64,000 nucleotides of DNA from Carnegiea gigantea. Its lineage: Eukaryota; Streptophyta; Magnoliopsida; Caryophyllales; Cactaceae. Location: contig JAKOGI010000104.1 of the NCBI GenBank assembly GCA_029747015.1, positions 1,151,311 to 1,215,310 on the forward strand, given 5' to 3'. The notes beneath the pieces were generated by a model. The model worked only from the letters and a program-made list of their open reading frames with translations. It was not told where the DNA came from and did not search any database. A program made the translations under genes and the position numbers. Position 1 is the stretch's first letter; each line of letters begins with the position of its first letter. Shown piece after piece: positions 49,214 through 60,432 of the stretch.

Positions 49214-51484
49214 ATGTCTTCAATTATGAAGGTGGACATACAGAAATTCGACGGGGAGATTAGCTTTAATCTCTGGAAGGTGCAAATGAGGGCGGTCCTC
49301 ATCCAGCACGGGCTGTGGAAGGTCCTGCAGGGGCCTCACGTTAAACCCGCAGGCACAACGGATGAAAAGTGGGCTGAGGATCAGCAGAAAAGCCGTGGGA
49401 AGTTGACAAATGAGGAATGGGAGGAACTGGAGCTGAAGGCAGTTTCAGCCATACAACTATGTCTGGCACCTCACGTGCTCCGCGAGGTTCTTGATAAGGT
49501 AACTGCTGTTGACCTTTGGGCTAGGCTAGAAGAACTATATATGACAAAGAGTCTAGCCAATAAAATCAGGCTAAAAGAAAGGTTGTACACCTGTCGTATG
49601 GCTGAAGGTACGCCTGTCCAGAAACATCTGAATGATTTCAATTCAATTCTAGTTGATTTGGAAAGTCTGGATGTAAAAATTGATGATGAGGATAAAGCCA
49701 TCTTGCTTGTTGTCTCACTACCCCCTTCATATAAACACTTTAAAGAAATCATGCTGTATAGTAACACAGATACTATATCGTTTGAGGATGTCAAGGCTAA
49801 CCTTCTTTCAAAAGAAAAGTTTGACCATGACATTCATACTGACCAGGGTGAAGGGTTGGCAGTTAGGGGTAGGACAACTGAGAAGAAGGGAAACGGTAAT
49901 AGGAAGAGCCGTTCTAAATCGAGAAATCCTCATGCTAATAAAACCTGCCACTTTTGCAAAAAATTGGGTCACATAAAGGCTAATTGTTGGAAGTTAAAGA
50001 ACAAGACTGAAGAAAAGGGTAAAACTGCTACTGCTGACTGTGTGGTAGAGTCTGAGTCAGATGGGGATGTACTGCTTGCTACTTCTTTAGCTACCACCTC
50101 TGGGAGAGGAGTGAATGATAATTGGGTTTTAGATTCTGGTTGCACGTTCCACATGTGTCCTCGTAGGGACTGGTTTATAACTTATGAACCTGTGGAGTCT
50201 GGGGTTGTACTTATGGGCAACGATGCTGAATGCAAGGTTGCAGGGATAGGTACAGTTCAGATTAAAACCCATGATGGCACTATTAGAACCTTGTCTAAAG
50301 TGCGTCACATTCCTGATATGACTCGTTGCTTGATCTCTTTGGGTACTCTTGAGTCTAATGGTTGCAGAATCATCATGGAGAATGGAGCTCTAAAGGTGGC
50401 TAAAGGAGCCATGGTGATGATGAAGGGACTGAGGCAGGGCAGTCTCTACATCCTGCAAGGAGCCACAGTTACAGAAGTAGCTGCGGTAAGTACAGCAGAT
50501 GAGACAATGTTATGGCACATGAGGCTGGGCCATATGAGTGAGAAAGGGATGACCATTCTGGGTAAGAAAGGTTGTCTTGGTAACGCAAGTACGGGTAAGT
50601 TGGATTTTTGTGATCACTGTGTATTTGGGAAACAGAAAAGGGTAAGTTTCTCAAAGGCTAGTCACCGTACTCAGGGGGTCCTGGACTACATCCATTCTGA
50701 TTTGTGGGGTCCCTCTAAGGTACCTTCGATGGGAGGTAAGCGTTACATGTTAACATTTGTTGATGATTTCTCACGAAAAATTTGGGTGTATTTCTTGAGA
50801 CAGAAAAACGAGACATTCTCAATGTTCAAGAAATTCAAGGCTCTGGTTGAGAACCAGACTGGCAAAAGGATCAAGAAACTCAGGACTGATAATGGCCTGG
50901 AGTTTGTTGAATCTGAGTTTGAAGAATTCTGCACCGCAAACGGCATAGCCAGGCATAAAACCTTGGTCGGGAAACCACAACAGAATGGGGTCGCAGAACG
51001 AATTAACAGGACATTGTTAGAGAGAGCAAGGTGTTTGCTTTCAACTGCTGGGCTTTGGGATCGCAAAGCGTTTTGGGCTGAGGCCATTTCTACGGCCTGC
51101 TACCTGGTGAATCGATCACCACACTCCTCCATTGAGTTTCAGATTCCAGAAGAAGTATGGTCAGGTAATCCTGTTGACTACTCTAATCTCAGGGTATTTG
51201 GGTGTCCTGTGTATGCTCATGTAAATGAGGGCAAACTAGCACCTAGAGCAGTTAAATGTATGTTTTTGGGGTATGCTAGTGAATCTAAGGGGTATCGTAT
51301 GTGGTGTCCTGATTCTAGGAAAGTAATACAAAGTAGGGATGTTACTTTCAATGAGTCTGATATATTATCTTCTGGAAAGAATGCTGCTGCTCTTCTACTG
51401 GTGCAGGAACTCAGCAAGACACCAGCATGGAGGTGGAGCTGGAGACTGCTACAGCTCAAGGTGGAGCTGTTGAAGAAACTATGA
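49214..51484 (+). CDS. Copia gag-protease-integrase polyprotein part
   Basis: 756 residues from ATG 49214. Gag (about 1-240) begins [14 protein letters not shown] and has the UBN2-type helical region. The zinc knuckle [14 protein letters not shown] is at residues 245-258. The aspartic protease centre DSG is at about residue 307 ([13 protein letters not shown]). The pre-integrase domain has [14 protein letters not shown] (about 433) and CDHC. The integrase catalytic residues are D496 (HSDLWGP), D559 (RTDNGLEF) and E595 (VAERINRTL), a proper D-35-E spacing. The frame then runs out of homology near 51420 and stops at 51484. The next part lies in the -1 frame, so a single-base loss (or a frameshift event) separates them. 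The Tork/TNT1-like type is suggested by the motifs. Confidence 0.95.
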   Translation: MSSIMKVDIQKFDGEISFNLWKVQMRAVLIQHGLWKVLQGPHVKPAGTTDEKWAEDQQKSRGKLTNEEWEELELKAVSAIQLCLAPHVLREVLDKVTAVDLWARLEELYMTKSLANKIRLKERLYTCRMAEGTPVQKHLNDFNSILVDLESLDVKIDDEDKAILLVVSLPPSYKHFKEIMLYSNTDTISFEDVKANLLSKEKFDHDIHTDQGEGLAVRGRTTEKKGNGNRKSRSKSRNPHANKTCHFCKKLGHIKANCWKLKNKTEEKGKTATADCVVESESDGDVLLATSLATTSGRGVNDNWVLDSGCTFHMCPRRDWFITYEPVESGVVLMGNDAECKVAGIGTVQIKTHDGTIRTLSKVRHIPDMTRCLISLGTLESNGCRIIMENGALKVAKGAMVMMKGLRQGSLYILQGATVTEVAAVSTADETMLWHMRLGHMSEKGMTILGKKGCLGNASTGKLDFCDHCVFGKQKRVSFSKASHRTQGVLDYIHSDLWGPSKVPSMGGKRYMLTFVDDFSRKIWVYFLRQKNETFSMFKKFKALVENQTGKRIKKLRTDNGLEFVESEFEEFCTANGIARHKTLVGKPQQNGVAERINRTLLERARCLLSTAGLWDRKAFWAEAISTACYLVNRSPHSSIEFQIPEEVWSGNPVDYSNLRVFGCPVYAHVNEGKLAPRAVKCMFLGYASESKGYRMWCPDSRKVIQSRDVTFNESDILSSGKNAAALLLVQELSKTPAWRWSWRLLQLKVELLKKL

Positions 51485-53235
51485 GGGAAGTCCAGGTCAC
51501 TGAGCCTGGGGCTATCAGCACTAAACAACCTCAGGAGGAGGTTGAGCACTCTATAGCACATGATCGTCCTCGCAGGGAGATCAGGAGACCGGCCCGGTAC
51601 AACGATGATGAAGGGCTGATAGCATTTGCACTTTCAGTTGCAGAGGAAGTGTCTGAAGGAACTGAGCCTTCAAATTATACTGAAGCCATCACCTGCCCAA
51701 GTTCACCCAATTGGGTTCTGGCTATGCAAGAAGAAATGGAAAGTCTGCAGAAAAATGGGACTTGGGAGTTATGTAACCTGCCTAAAGGCCGACGGGCCTT
51801 AACTGCCAAATGGATATACAAGAAGAAGGAGGGCATTCCTGGGGTAGAGGATGCAAGGTGGAAAGCAAGGTTGGTTGTTCGTGGTTGCAACCAACGGGAA
51901 GGTATAGACTACAATGAGGTTTTCTCTCCTGTAGTCAGACACACCTCTATTCGATTATTGTTATCCATTGTGATATTGTTTAACTTGGAGTTGGAACAGC
52001 TTGATGTAAAAACAGCCTTCCTGCATGGTGAGCTGGAAGAGGAGATATATATGAAGCAACCTGAAGGGTTTGCTGTTCCTGATCAGGAACACATGGTATG
52101 TAAGTTGAAAAAGTCCTTGTATGGACTCAAGCAGGCTCCTAGGCAGTGGTATAAACGTTTTGACACGTTTATGATTGATAATGGTTACATACGTAGTAGA
52201 TATGATAATTGTGTATACTTTAGACAATATGGTGATGGGTCCTTTATATATCTACTACTGTATGTTGATGACATGCTAATTGCATCTAAAGATAAAACCC
52301 TGATTAGCATGCTAAAATCTCAGCTCAGTAAGGAATTCGAAATGAAAGACTTAGGTGCAGCTAAAAGGATACTGGGCATAGAGATTCACAGGGATCGAAA
52401 GGAGGGAAAATTATACTTGTCTCAAGAAAAATATCTTGAGAAGGTATTAAGCAAGTTCAAAATGAGAGACTGCAAGGCAGTGTCTACCCCTCTTGCTGCA
52501 CATTTTAAACTGTCTGCGGAATGCTGTCCGCAAACAGAAGAGGACATCGGTAGAATGTCCAATGTACCATACTCCAGTGCTGTAGGGAGTTTGATGTATG
52601 CCATGGTCTGTACCAGACCAGACTTATCACACGCTGTGAGTGTGGTAAGTAGATATATGCATAATCCTGGAAAGGATCACTGGGAGGGTGTAAAATGGAT
52701 CCTGCGGTATGTAAAGGGAACTGTGGGAAAAGGGCTGGTATTTGATAGAAACAAGGTTGCTACATCTGATGTAGTAGGGTATGTTGATTCTGACTATGCT
52801 GGTGATTTGGATAGGAGGAGGTCCATATCTGGGTACATCTTTACTATGTGTGGGGGCGCTATCTCTTGGAAAGCGTCTTTACAATCTATTGCAGCTCTGT
52901 CCACAACAGAAGCTGAGTATATTGCTGCCACTGAAGGGGTGAAGGAAGCTACCTGGCTAAGGGGACTGGTAATGGAGCTTGGAATACCACAATCTGCTAC
53001 TGTGGTATATTCTGATAGTCAGAGTGCCATACATCTGACAAAGAATGATGCCTACCACTCGAAGACCAAGCATATCAGCGTCAAATATCATTATGTACGA
53101 GATACAGTTGCTGCAGGAGAAATAATGATGAAGAAAGTTCACACCTCAGAGAATCCTGCTGACATGCTTACAAAGCCACTACCTACAGCTAAGTTCGAGC
53201 ATTGCTTGGACTTAGTGGGAGTTCACAGTCATTAA
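51427..53235 (+). CDS. Copia reverse transcriptase-RNase H polyprotein part
   Basis: 602 residues in the -1 frame relative to the preceding part, which it overlaps at 51427-51484. The reverse transcriptase domain starts around residue 110 ([20 protein letters not shown]) and contains [37 protein letters not shown] and the catalytic YVDD (residues 279-282). The RNase H domain has [41 protein letters not shown] and the [14 protein letters not shown] block, ending near DMLTKPL. No internal stop is present. ATG 51427 is probably not a natural start; in an intact element this would be the continuation of one polyprotein. Confidence 0.95.
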   Translation: MEVELETATAQGGAVEETMREVQVTEPGAISTKQPQEEVEHSIAHDRPRREIRRPARYNDDEGLIAFALSVAEEVSEGTEPSNYTEAITCPSSPNWVLAMQEEMESLQKNGTWELCNLPKGRRALTAKWIYKKKEGIPGVEDARWKARLVVRGCNQREGIDYNEVFSPVVRHTSIRLLLSIVILFNLELEQLDVKTAFLHGELEEEIYMKQPEGFAVPDQEHMVCKLKKSLYGLKQAPRQWYKRFDTFMIDNGYIRSRYDNCVYFRQYGDGSFIYLLLYVDDMLIASKDKTLISMLKSQLSKEFEMKDLGAAKRILGIEIHRDRKEGKLYLSQEKYLEKVLSKFKMRDCKAVSTPLAAHFKLSAECCPQTEEDIGRMSNVPYSSAVGSLMYAMVCTRPDLSHAVSVVSRYMHNPGKDHWEGVKWILRYVKGTVGKGLVFDRNKVATSDVVGYVDSDYAGDLDRRRSISGYIFTMCGGAISWKASLQSIAALSTTEAEYIAATEGVKEATWLRGLVMELGIPQSATVVYSDSQSAIHLTKNDAYHSKTKHISVKYHYVRDTVAAGEIMMKKVHTSENPADMLTKPLPTAKFEHCLDLVGVHSH

Positions 53236-53335
53236 GAAGCCCTGCGGGGCATAGCCCCATGGGGGGCAACACCCTTAGGGGTGGACGACGGCGACGGAAA
53301 GTTGAAGATTGGAGATTTTGGTCCAAGGTGGATAT

Positions 53336-53948
53336 TGTTGGGTTTTATGGCCCAAAATCTCGAGTATCGGCACGGGGAGCCCATGCTGCACAGACACGGG
53401 CGTGCCAAGACGAAGAGCCGAAGACGAGCGGGACAGAAAATTGGCACGGGGGTGCCGTGCCATATGGCACGGCCGTGCCATGTGACACGGGGTGACCGTG
53501 CCACGGGGCACGGTCGTGCCACGTGTCTTTTCGCCGCCTCTTTCGGATGCGGCTAGGGTTTCTGTCTTCAAGGAGGACTCCTCTGCGGCGGCTAGGGTTT
53601 TTCCAAGAAGGGGAAAAAACCCTATTCTTCAGGCCCTATAAAAGGAGGGTCAAGCCTAGGTTTCAAAACACTCCAGTATAGAAAACACATTGAGAGAGTG
53701 AGGTTATTTGTGAGAGAATTCAATTGAGAGTATTGTAATTCTGCTCTTAATCACTGAAGTGATTGTGGTGTACCACTCTGCTCATAGTGAAATTTGTCGG
53801 TGTGCTGTCGCCGTTCGTGGTTTTTCCCACATTGGGTTTCCACGTAAAAATTCTCTGTGTCCTTTATTCTTGTTTTTCATTGTTGCGTTGTGTTCTTGGT
53901 TGAATTCTGTTGCATTGTCACATCCTATTATTTCCTTTATTCCTAACA
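53336..53948 (+). repeat. 3' LTR of the copia element
   Basis: 613 bp, TGTTGGG to CCTAACA. It is preceded by CCAAGGTGGATAT, the weak polypurine-type tract common before copia LTRs. It differs from the 5' LTR at five positions and one indel in a T run (about 49065 against 53825). Confidence 0.96.
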
Positions 53949-54071
53949 ATAACTAAATGCTAGAAATTGTATTTCATTAGTCCAAATCAGTGATTACAAT
54001 GTCATGCTATTTTTCCTACTTTCACAAAGAAAAAGGAGGTTTGGACTATAACATACTATGGTTTGGATTAT

Positions 54072-54379
54072 TAGATAATAATACTCCCAACTTTGAACTC
54101 GAGCGTTTATCTACCGAATTATGAGTCTATTTATTGTTTATGTACCAAAATCGATTTTGAAGGTGTATTTAGTCGGTCATATAACTGGATATTCAATATA
54201 TGCAATTGCATGCATTTAAAATTCTTTCCTTTTAAAACATAAATTGCATACTATTATGAAATTATTGCATTCCATCAATAAAAAATACATTCAAACTCGA
54301 CTTATAATACATAAACAGTAAATAGATCAATAGTAGGTGCATGAACTTCTATGTTTAAAGTTGGGAGTATTACTATCTA
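54072..54379. mobile_element. MITE with ~80-bp inverted ends
   Basis: The left end TAGATAATAATACTCCCAAC and the right end in reverse complement TAGATAGTAATACTCCCAAC continue as an inverted repeat through CTATTTATTGTTTATGTA, so about 80 bp pair. The remaining loop is about 150 bp. The exact termini and duplication are uncertain. It lies 120 bp after the copia element. Confidence 0.65.
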
Positions 54380-54489
54380 AATATCGCCGAAGTACAGTAC
54401 ACTATTGTCCGAAAATTCAAGGAAAAAACAGAGAATGCATATACAGGAAATGCGAAAAAGAGAAAAAGCCCTTTTTAAAAAAAAAAAAT

Positions 54490-56136
54490 AGTGGCTGCCT
54501 GCATATCGTTAGCGTCGGACTAGTCAACGCTAATATTGACTGTGTGTACTCAATTTTAGTGACGAACAGATGTGAGGCTTCATTAGTGTCAGATACACAG
54601 ACGCTAAACATGAAATATCTGATGCAGATATTGGCCCAGGAAGCAGTGAGTCTAGGCCCTGTTCTATTTTACGGTTTTTAACATTTAGTTAACAGTTTAC
54701 ATCTCTTTACAGCTTCTTACATCTCCTTACAGCTTCTTATATTTTCTTACATCCCATATAGATTTTCTATAACATTCATTTATTTTAATTACAGAAATAT
54801 GTATATTTTTTTTATTATACTACCAATATACAAAATTTGTAAATTTGTAAATATGTATATTTTTTTCATTATGCTACCAACATTTACAAAATTTGTAAAT
54901 ATCTTACATCCCACAAAATTTTTTAGGAACACAACATTCATTTATTTCTAGTTGGGTGGGTTTCTTTAGAAAGCGGAAAATAATTCTCAGGGGGCATGGG
55001 CCAAAAGCAATGTTGGGCATTATTTCTTCAATGCTGGCCATTATTTCTTCCATGGCCTCCTGTCTATGGATTTAACTTATCATCTTTTGATTTTCTTTTT
55101 TTTCTTTTGGATTTTGGAAGGTAATTTTCAAGTTTTGGTTGTTTAATATGACAATACAATTTTTATATTTTAAGCATTATTTTTTAATGTTTTAAGGATT
55201 TATTTATAAAATTTCTTGTGAATAATATTGAGCTAGCATATATTTACATTTAAAATTGTTTACTTAAAATAGAATTTTCTTTTTAAGAGTTGTACTCAAT
55301 TGTGTGAGAAAAATTTGTTTTTTTGTTATTCTTTGCTTATTGCAAGATCAAACTAATGTAAATATTAAAAATCACCTCAACTGTAAGAGATTTTATTGAC
55401 AAAATTTGTGGGGTTTAATATATTTTATTATTGTATAATTAACGTAGTTCTTGGGTCATTTTCAATAACTATATTATTTTAATATTGTTATTTCTCATCC
55501 AAAACGTTCATTGTAAAAGAAGCATATTTAGTTTCAATAATATTAAGAAATATTTGTTTACTGATGGTATCAAATTTTACTCGTAAATATGACTAATATA
55601 TCATAATTGTCATAAATTATACTATACAACTCTTCAATAATTCAACAACTTCTTACATCTATCCTTACATCTCCTTACAGCTCCTTACATGTTCTTACAA
55701 CTCCTTACATCTTCTTACAGTTTCTTACATCTCCTTACAACTCCTTACATCTTCTGACAACTCCTTACAGCTTCTTATATTTTCTTACAGCTTACAGCTA
55801 TATCAAAGCGTGAAATAGAAAAGGCCCGTCTCTGGTTTAGTGATGGAATGAAGAGTGTGTTGCTATTAGCGTCAAATACATCGGAACTAATTGCTAATGT
55901 TCATCTCTAATAGCACCTGCATTGAATCCGTCGCTAATTAGCATCGGATTATAATCAGACACAAAATCTGATGTTAATGGCGACAGATTTTTCTATACAA
56001 TGCTAATTTTTTTAGCGATGGGGTTTTCGAGACAAATATTTATGCGACACTAATCCTCCCTAAATAGATTTCGCATTGGAATGTTACATTTGGTGAGTGA
56101 TTTTATTGAACGCTAACAACGAGATTTCTTGTAGTG
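54490..56136. mobile_element. CACTA-like remnant interrupted by a TIR element
   Basis: The right end, ATTTCTTGTAGTG, is the reverse complement of CACTACAAGAAAT, a classic CACTA terminus. Subterminal motifs of the TTAGCGTCGGA/TCGCTAATTAGC type occur on both sides of the inserted element (54500-54640 and 55860-56120). A matching left terminus was not found, and no transposase is present. It is a non-autonomous or truncated copy. Confidence 0.55.
54655..55827. mobile_element. Nested TIR element with CTTACA repeat arrays
   Basis: The left end is GGCCCTGTTCTATTTTACGG and the right end in reverse complement GGGCCTTTTCTATTTCACG. Both ends carry subterminal tandem motifs, CTTACATCTCCTTACAGCTT, about five on the left and more than ten on the right (55640-55795). 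The flanks GTCTA and GTCTC match in four of five bases. The ~1.17 kb body has no ORF. It splits the CACTA-like remnant. Confidence 0.65.
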
Positions 56137-56639
56137 ATAAGAAAATCTTTACAAAAAAATAGCCTAAAGTAAATTTGTCGATCCTGACTTTACGGGTTGA
56201 CCTAAATGGATTTAAGCCCTCAAATCTTGTCCAAGACCCTAAATTTCTCGAGCAAATATTAGGTCGAGTAAAATTTTTTTTCCAGATCTACTACATTTAT
56301 ATGAATGAGATGGTTGAATGTCAATCTTTATTGAATTCTTCTCTAGAAGAATGAGTACATAAGTAGAATCATCAGTTTGGCTTCTTTAACATTATTCCTC
56401 ATTCATTTTCCCTGGTTGATATTGTAAAATGTATTAGTGATCGTCAATGAGACTTAGTTGTTTGATTATTGTCAATCTGACTAACTATTCAAATTAAAGG
56501 TTGACTTAACCGATCAATTAAATTAAATTGAACTGCAGCCTTTGTCAATATTGCGTTATATTAACTCTAAGTGGTAGTAGCTGACCTTTCCTTTACGTTT
56601 TTGGAGGATTAGTTTACTTGAAAATTTGGACTTTATATC

Positions 56640-56820
56640 TGCTGGGGAGATCCAAGGAGGGAGCCCACTTCAACCAAGGTCCATGGCAACAAGCCCAAGT
56701 GAGGTTCCATCCTAAAACAATTGGCAATAGGAGGAGTAGTTCACTTGACTTATATACCATGACATTTTTTTTCAAACTCCCGATGTGGGACTTCTTTACT
56801 CATGTGTGATATTCTCAACA
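56640..56820 (-). repeat. TRIM 3' LTR (minus-strand sense)
   Basis: The first T of the TG..TGGGG start is kept, but the third base is C (TGCTGGGG). The LTR holds a CCCACATCGGGA-type motif in reverse complement, shared with the other LTR. Confidence 0.9.
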
Positions 56821-56831
56821 ATCTCCCCCTC
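56821..56831 (-). promoter_or_regulatory. TRIM polypurine tract
   Basis: GAGGGGGAGAT on the minus strand, directly against the 3' LTR. It primes second-strand synthesis in LTR retrotransposons. Confidence 0.85.
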
Positions 56832-56970
56832 ACACATGAGTCTCTCAACGCCATCGAGCCACGCTGCAGCACACAAATTACTGCTCGATCAACACCTATG
56901 TGTCACTTCACCAAAGCTCATCCATGGGGTCCACCATGTCACACCTTTGTCGCCAAGCCGAACGCACCAT

Positions 56971-56984
56971 CGGCTCTGATACCA
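56971..56984 (-). promoter_or_regulatory. TRIM primer binding site
   Basis: TGGTATCAGAGCCG on the minus strand, two bases from the 5' LTR. It is complementary to initiator-methionine tRNA. Confidence 0.9.
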
Positions 56985-56986
56985 CT

Positions 56987-57168
56987 TGTTGGGGAGATCC
57001 AAGGAATGAGCCCACTTCAACCAAAGTCCATGGCAACAAGCCCAAGTGAAGTTCCATCCTAAAACCAATTGGCAATAGGAGGAGTAGTCCACTTGACTTA
57101 TATACCATGACATTTCTTTTCAAACTCCCGATGTGGGACTTCTTTACTCATGTGTGATATTCTCAACA
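56987..57168 (-). repeat. TRIM 5' LTR (minus-strand sense)
   Basis: 182 bp, starting TGTTGAGAATATC on the minus strand. It is closely similar to the other LTR, with only scattered differences. Confidence 0.9.
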
Positions 57169-57356
57169 ACATCGATTCTTGCCCATTTAAATTTTAAAAA
57201 CTCCACATGTGAACAAAAGTTTCACATTAAAGCTGAAAAAGATAAAGTATGAAGGATTACGTATACTTACTTGCATGAAAAAGATAAAGTACGAGGGACT
57301 TTACATATATGTAGATGCATGTAATGCTAAGGTTGGGATTTCCTACTCAATTTAGA

Positions 57357-57790
57357 GAATGCGTATTCACTTGCATAAGCACATTGTCTCCTGTAGTAGA
57401 AAGGCTCCAGTTGCTGGGAAAATTCTTTGTTCTATAAGGAACCACGATGGTCATCTTCTATTTAATATACAAGCACAAAACCAAGTAGTCGTTGACAAAA
57501 CGCTTTGGGCACTATGCTATATAAAGATAAGTTGTGGATAAAATGGATCTCTGCTTATTACATAAAGAAGCAAGATATATGGGAGGTCAAATGCCTCTCC
57601 GATCCCAAACAGCTTGGTTATCCAAGGTGTTTAAGAGCAGAGCTCTGTTGCATACTACAATTTTGGCTTCAGGTGCTGGGTACCAAAGAAAGGAAAGCTG
57701 CCAGATATTTCTTGCATGCCCAAGACTGCCTGTATAGTGTGTTGGGTCGGTCCTTATTTAAGTGCCCAGGTATGTCTGCTTGTTAATGTT
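57357..57790 (+). pseudogene. LINE ORF2 C-terminal fragment (zinc-knuckle RVT region)
   Basis: A patchwork of two frames gives VVVDKTLWALCY, KDKLWIKWISAYYIKKQDIW and then AWLSKVFKSRALLHTTI. This is the stretch before the zinc-binding tail of plant L1 ORF2 proteins. Frame changes and stops near 57540 and 57600 make it non-functional. No A-tail or duplication was found. Confidence 0.65.
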
Positions 57791-58530
57791 ACATAGAAGT
57801 CTGGTGATAAAAGATACAACTCTAAAAACGGGCATGAGTAATATTTCTAACTTAGGGTATGTTGTTTATGTATTGTGTAAGAGGCATGATGAGTGTCACC
57901 CACACTCATTATTTTGAGTGCAAGTTCTCTAAGAGATTTAGAGGACGATGTGACTTGGGTTGTGGACTGTGTAAGGACGTGTTCAATTCACATATGACTA
58001 TTATTGTTCAACAACTCATATGATCAGTATAAGAACAATGTACATGTGGTATCAGAGTCAAGATGGAGCATTTCAAGAAGCACATTGAAAACTAGTTAAT
58101 TGGAATTCACACGGTGAATGTTAGCCTCTCCAAGTAAAACCATGAAGGATATAGATGGTTAGTTGCACAATAAGATGCTAAGCCTCTCAAGCAAAGTGAT
58201 GATGAAACCTTAATCAAATGGATTAAGAGTTTGGTTGGGAAGGTGCTTACCGTATGTTCCTCCCCTAAGGTGATCTACTAATCTATGCATAGGAGAGTCG
58301 ATGAATTCACATATGATAGGAGACTATTGTTCGAAAAATTAACATGTAGCTATATACCTTGAAGCAACACATTGAAGAATTAACAATACTCCTCTCCCAT
58401 AAGGATTTGCTCAAGGAGAAATAGATGTATTCACATATGACCAGGTGTTGGTTGGAAAAATTCACATGCAAGGGTGAAGACTCACATTGAACATGAAAAT
58501 GTAGAAGAAGTACGTAAGTTAGACTCAAGT
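57781..58530 (+). mobile_element. Possible LTR-retrotransposon remnant with primer site
   Basis: TGGTATCAGAG at 58047-58057 matches the Met-tRNA primer site. It stands two bases after ...TGTACA (58044), just as the copia primer site follows its LTR. The sequence from TGTTAATG (57781) to 58044 could be a 264-bp 5' LTR. Downstream there are repeated TTCACATATGA and GAAGCACATTGA motifs but no gag or pol domain, and I found no second LTR. The start of the LTR is a guess. Confidence 0.4.
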
Positions 58531-58751
58531 GTTTACGACTTGAACTTTTGTATCATGTTGTGGTTAACTCATATACAATCTTCATCATTATTTAATTGTT
58601 AAATTACACAAATCTTAACAAAAGTGTCATTGGGATGATATATATACATAAGAAGTTTGGGGGTTGCATAGAAAAACAAAAAAAAAAATTCTCTCTCTCA
58701 CATATACTCATATATGTACATACACATGTACATGCGTACGTATTTACATAC

Positions 58752-58814
58752 GCCTATCTATCTATGTATCTATATAATCTATCTATATCTATCCATCTAT
58801 CTATCTATCTATCG
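58752..58814. repeat. (CTAT)n microsatellite
   Basis: Imperfect tetranucleotide array of about 15 units, with GTAT and CCAT variants. Confidence 0.85.
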
Positions 58815-59272
58815 TATTGTATTTTTATATAATTATATTTAAAATTGAGTGATTCTATTGCCAAGTGTCCTGACTCTATTGGTTAAGATATTCACTATAT
58901 TTAGTTCATTTTGTCTTTCGGCAACATATGAGTTTCTTTAATTTTTTATACACTTTGTACGACTATTCATCTTCTCTATAATCAATTACTTAGAAAAATC
59001 ATGAATAGACATTCATTTACATATAAAAAAATAACGCATACATAAAACTTAAAAAAAAAATCAATAAATACAAAAATTATCTAACTAATAAAATAAATAT
59101 GAACAACAAAAACAACAAATACTTACAATTAGGAATATTGACATATTGTCTGATTTAGCTGATCTTCTATATGTGAAGGGTTGCTAATTGATACAAATTT
59201 AAGCTTGTACAGTGCTAGTAAGCTCAGTTGAAATCCTTCCTTAGTTTACTAGTAAGCCTTATGTAATACTTG

Positions 59273-59419
59273 ACTTAGATTTGTGGAAAGCTAAATAAGC
59301 ACACCCACACTCAAATGAACTTAGTAAAGAGAGAGAGTAGACACAACGGAGTTTGGGAGAATACCTTGTATTGCACTTGAAAATGTTTTGAATGACTTGG
59401 GGTACAAATGAACCCCTTT

Positions 59420-59467
<48 letters not shown>

Positions 59468-59700
59468 GTTTTTTTGGAAGGGGGTTTTTTTTTTTTTTTT
59501 TTTTGAAGACCTTAGATTTGTGAACAGCTAAATAAGCAACCCCCACTCAAATGAACTTTAGTAAAGGAGATAGAGTAGACACAACGAGTTTGGGAGAATA
59601 CCTGTATTGGCACTTGAAAATGTTTTGAATGACTTGGGGTCAAATGAAACCCTTTAGGGATATATATATATATATATAATAATATATAGTATATTATATA
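59273..59700. repeat. Direct near-duplicate around poly-T/AT tracts
   Basis: The segment from CTTAGATTTGTGG to GGGATATATATAT occurs twice (59273-59450 and 59511-59690). The copies differ mainly by single-base indels. Between them are long T runs and a GGGGG run. Both copies end in AT microsatellites. The pattern looks like read error or a mis-joined haplotype as much as a real duplication. Confidence 0.8.
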
Positions 59701-59708
59701 TATATATA

Positions 59709-59741
<33 letters not shown>

Positions 59742-60424
59742 CTATTTTATCTTACAACTATCATTACACATCTAAAATGTTCTATATAAACAACCGAGAT
59801 ACTATATAAGTATAGAATTATGTGTAACATTCTAGAAAGTATTCTAAAATATTTCAGTTCAACTTAGAGGGTTCTAAAATATTCCACAAGGGTTTAAATA
59901 CTCTAGAAGATTTTAGAACAATTTAGAAAATTCCGCTACAGAAGATTCAAAAACATTCTGAATGATTCTAACATATTTCAAAAGGTTCCAGAATATTTTG
60001 GAGGATCTTGAAACATTATGAAAGTCTTCAAAAACTCAATCTATAACACAATAAGGGGGTTAGTTCTAAAGTCTAGTACATGCTGAAGATGAGAGCAAGT
60101 GCAACGGCCTGCTCGCCCGAAAAGAGAGAGAGAGAAACGCGCGAGGGGAAAGATGGCTCGAGGCTTTGCAGCAACCGGCTCACTCGTGCGGCTCAGCAAG
60201 CCACTACAGGGCGCGAGGCGCCCCGTGATATTTTTTTTGTCTTCTTCCCCCACAAAACGACGTCGTTTTGGGGGGTGACTACCTTTTTTTTTTGACCGGG
60301 ACTGTTGCTGGGAAAAGATAAAAGCAAAAGTTGGGCTGGACTGCAATTGTGACTGTTGGGTAAGGACCAACGTCTCTCTGCCCATTTGATTTTTTTTTTT
60401 AATTTTGCATGTATCAATTTGTGC

Positions 60425-60432
60425 TATAAATA
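60425..60432 (+). promoter_or_regulatory. Putative TATA box of the Pong-like ORF1 transcript
   Basis: TATAAATA followed about 30 nt later by a pyrimidine-rich transcription-start-like stretch (CTCTCACACAAATTCACTC). Confidence 0.5.

Larger units (their letters stand above)
48575..53948 (+). mobile_element. Ty1/copia LTR retrotransposon, nearly intact
   Basis: A complete 5.4 kb element: two LTRs (614 and 613 bp) starting TGTTGGG and ending CCTAACA, with a 5-bp target duplication ATAAC on both sides (48570-48574 and 53949-53953). It has an initiator-methionine tRNA primer site, gag, protease, integrase, reverse transcriptase and RNase H in the copia order. By eye the LTRs differ by five substitutions and a 1-bp indel, so the insertion is young. 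The only coding fault seen is a frame change between integrase and reverse transcriptase. Confidence 0.97.
56640..57168 (-). mobile_element. TRIM (terminal-repeat retrotransposon in miniature)
   Basis: 529 bp in all: two ~181-bp LTRs (56640-56820 and 56987-57168) around a 166-bp interior. The LTRs run from TG(T/C)TGGGG to CTCAACA. On the minus strand the primer site TGGTATCAGAGCCG follows the 5' LTR (57168-56987), and a GAGGGGGAGAT polypurine tract precedes the 3' LTR. Flanks ATATC (56635-56639) and ACATC (57169-57173) match in four of five bases. It encodes no protein, so its movement depends on another element's enzymes. No 5S-like sequence is present, so it is not a Cassandra-type TRIM. 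Confidence 0.92.

Noticed and set aside
51427..51484. Programmed -1 ribosomal frameshift in the copia element
   Set aside because: No convincing slippery heptamer was seen in the overlap, and copia elements of this type usually encode one continuous polyprotein; a single-base deletion is simpler.
56640..57168. Cassandra-type TRIM
   Set aside because: No 5S rRNA-like promoter sequence is present in the LTRs.
60041..60417. Minus-strand ORFs of 114 and 74 codons
   Set aside because: Low-complexity Ser/Arg/Lys-rich frames across the putative element end, without domains.
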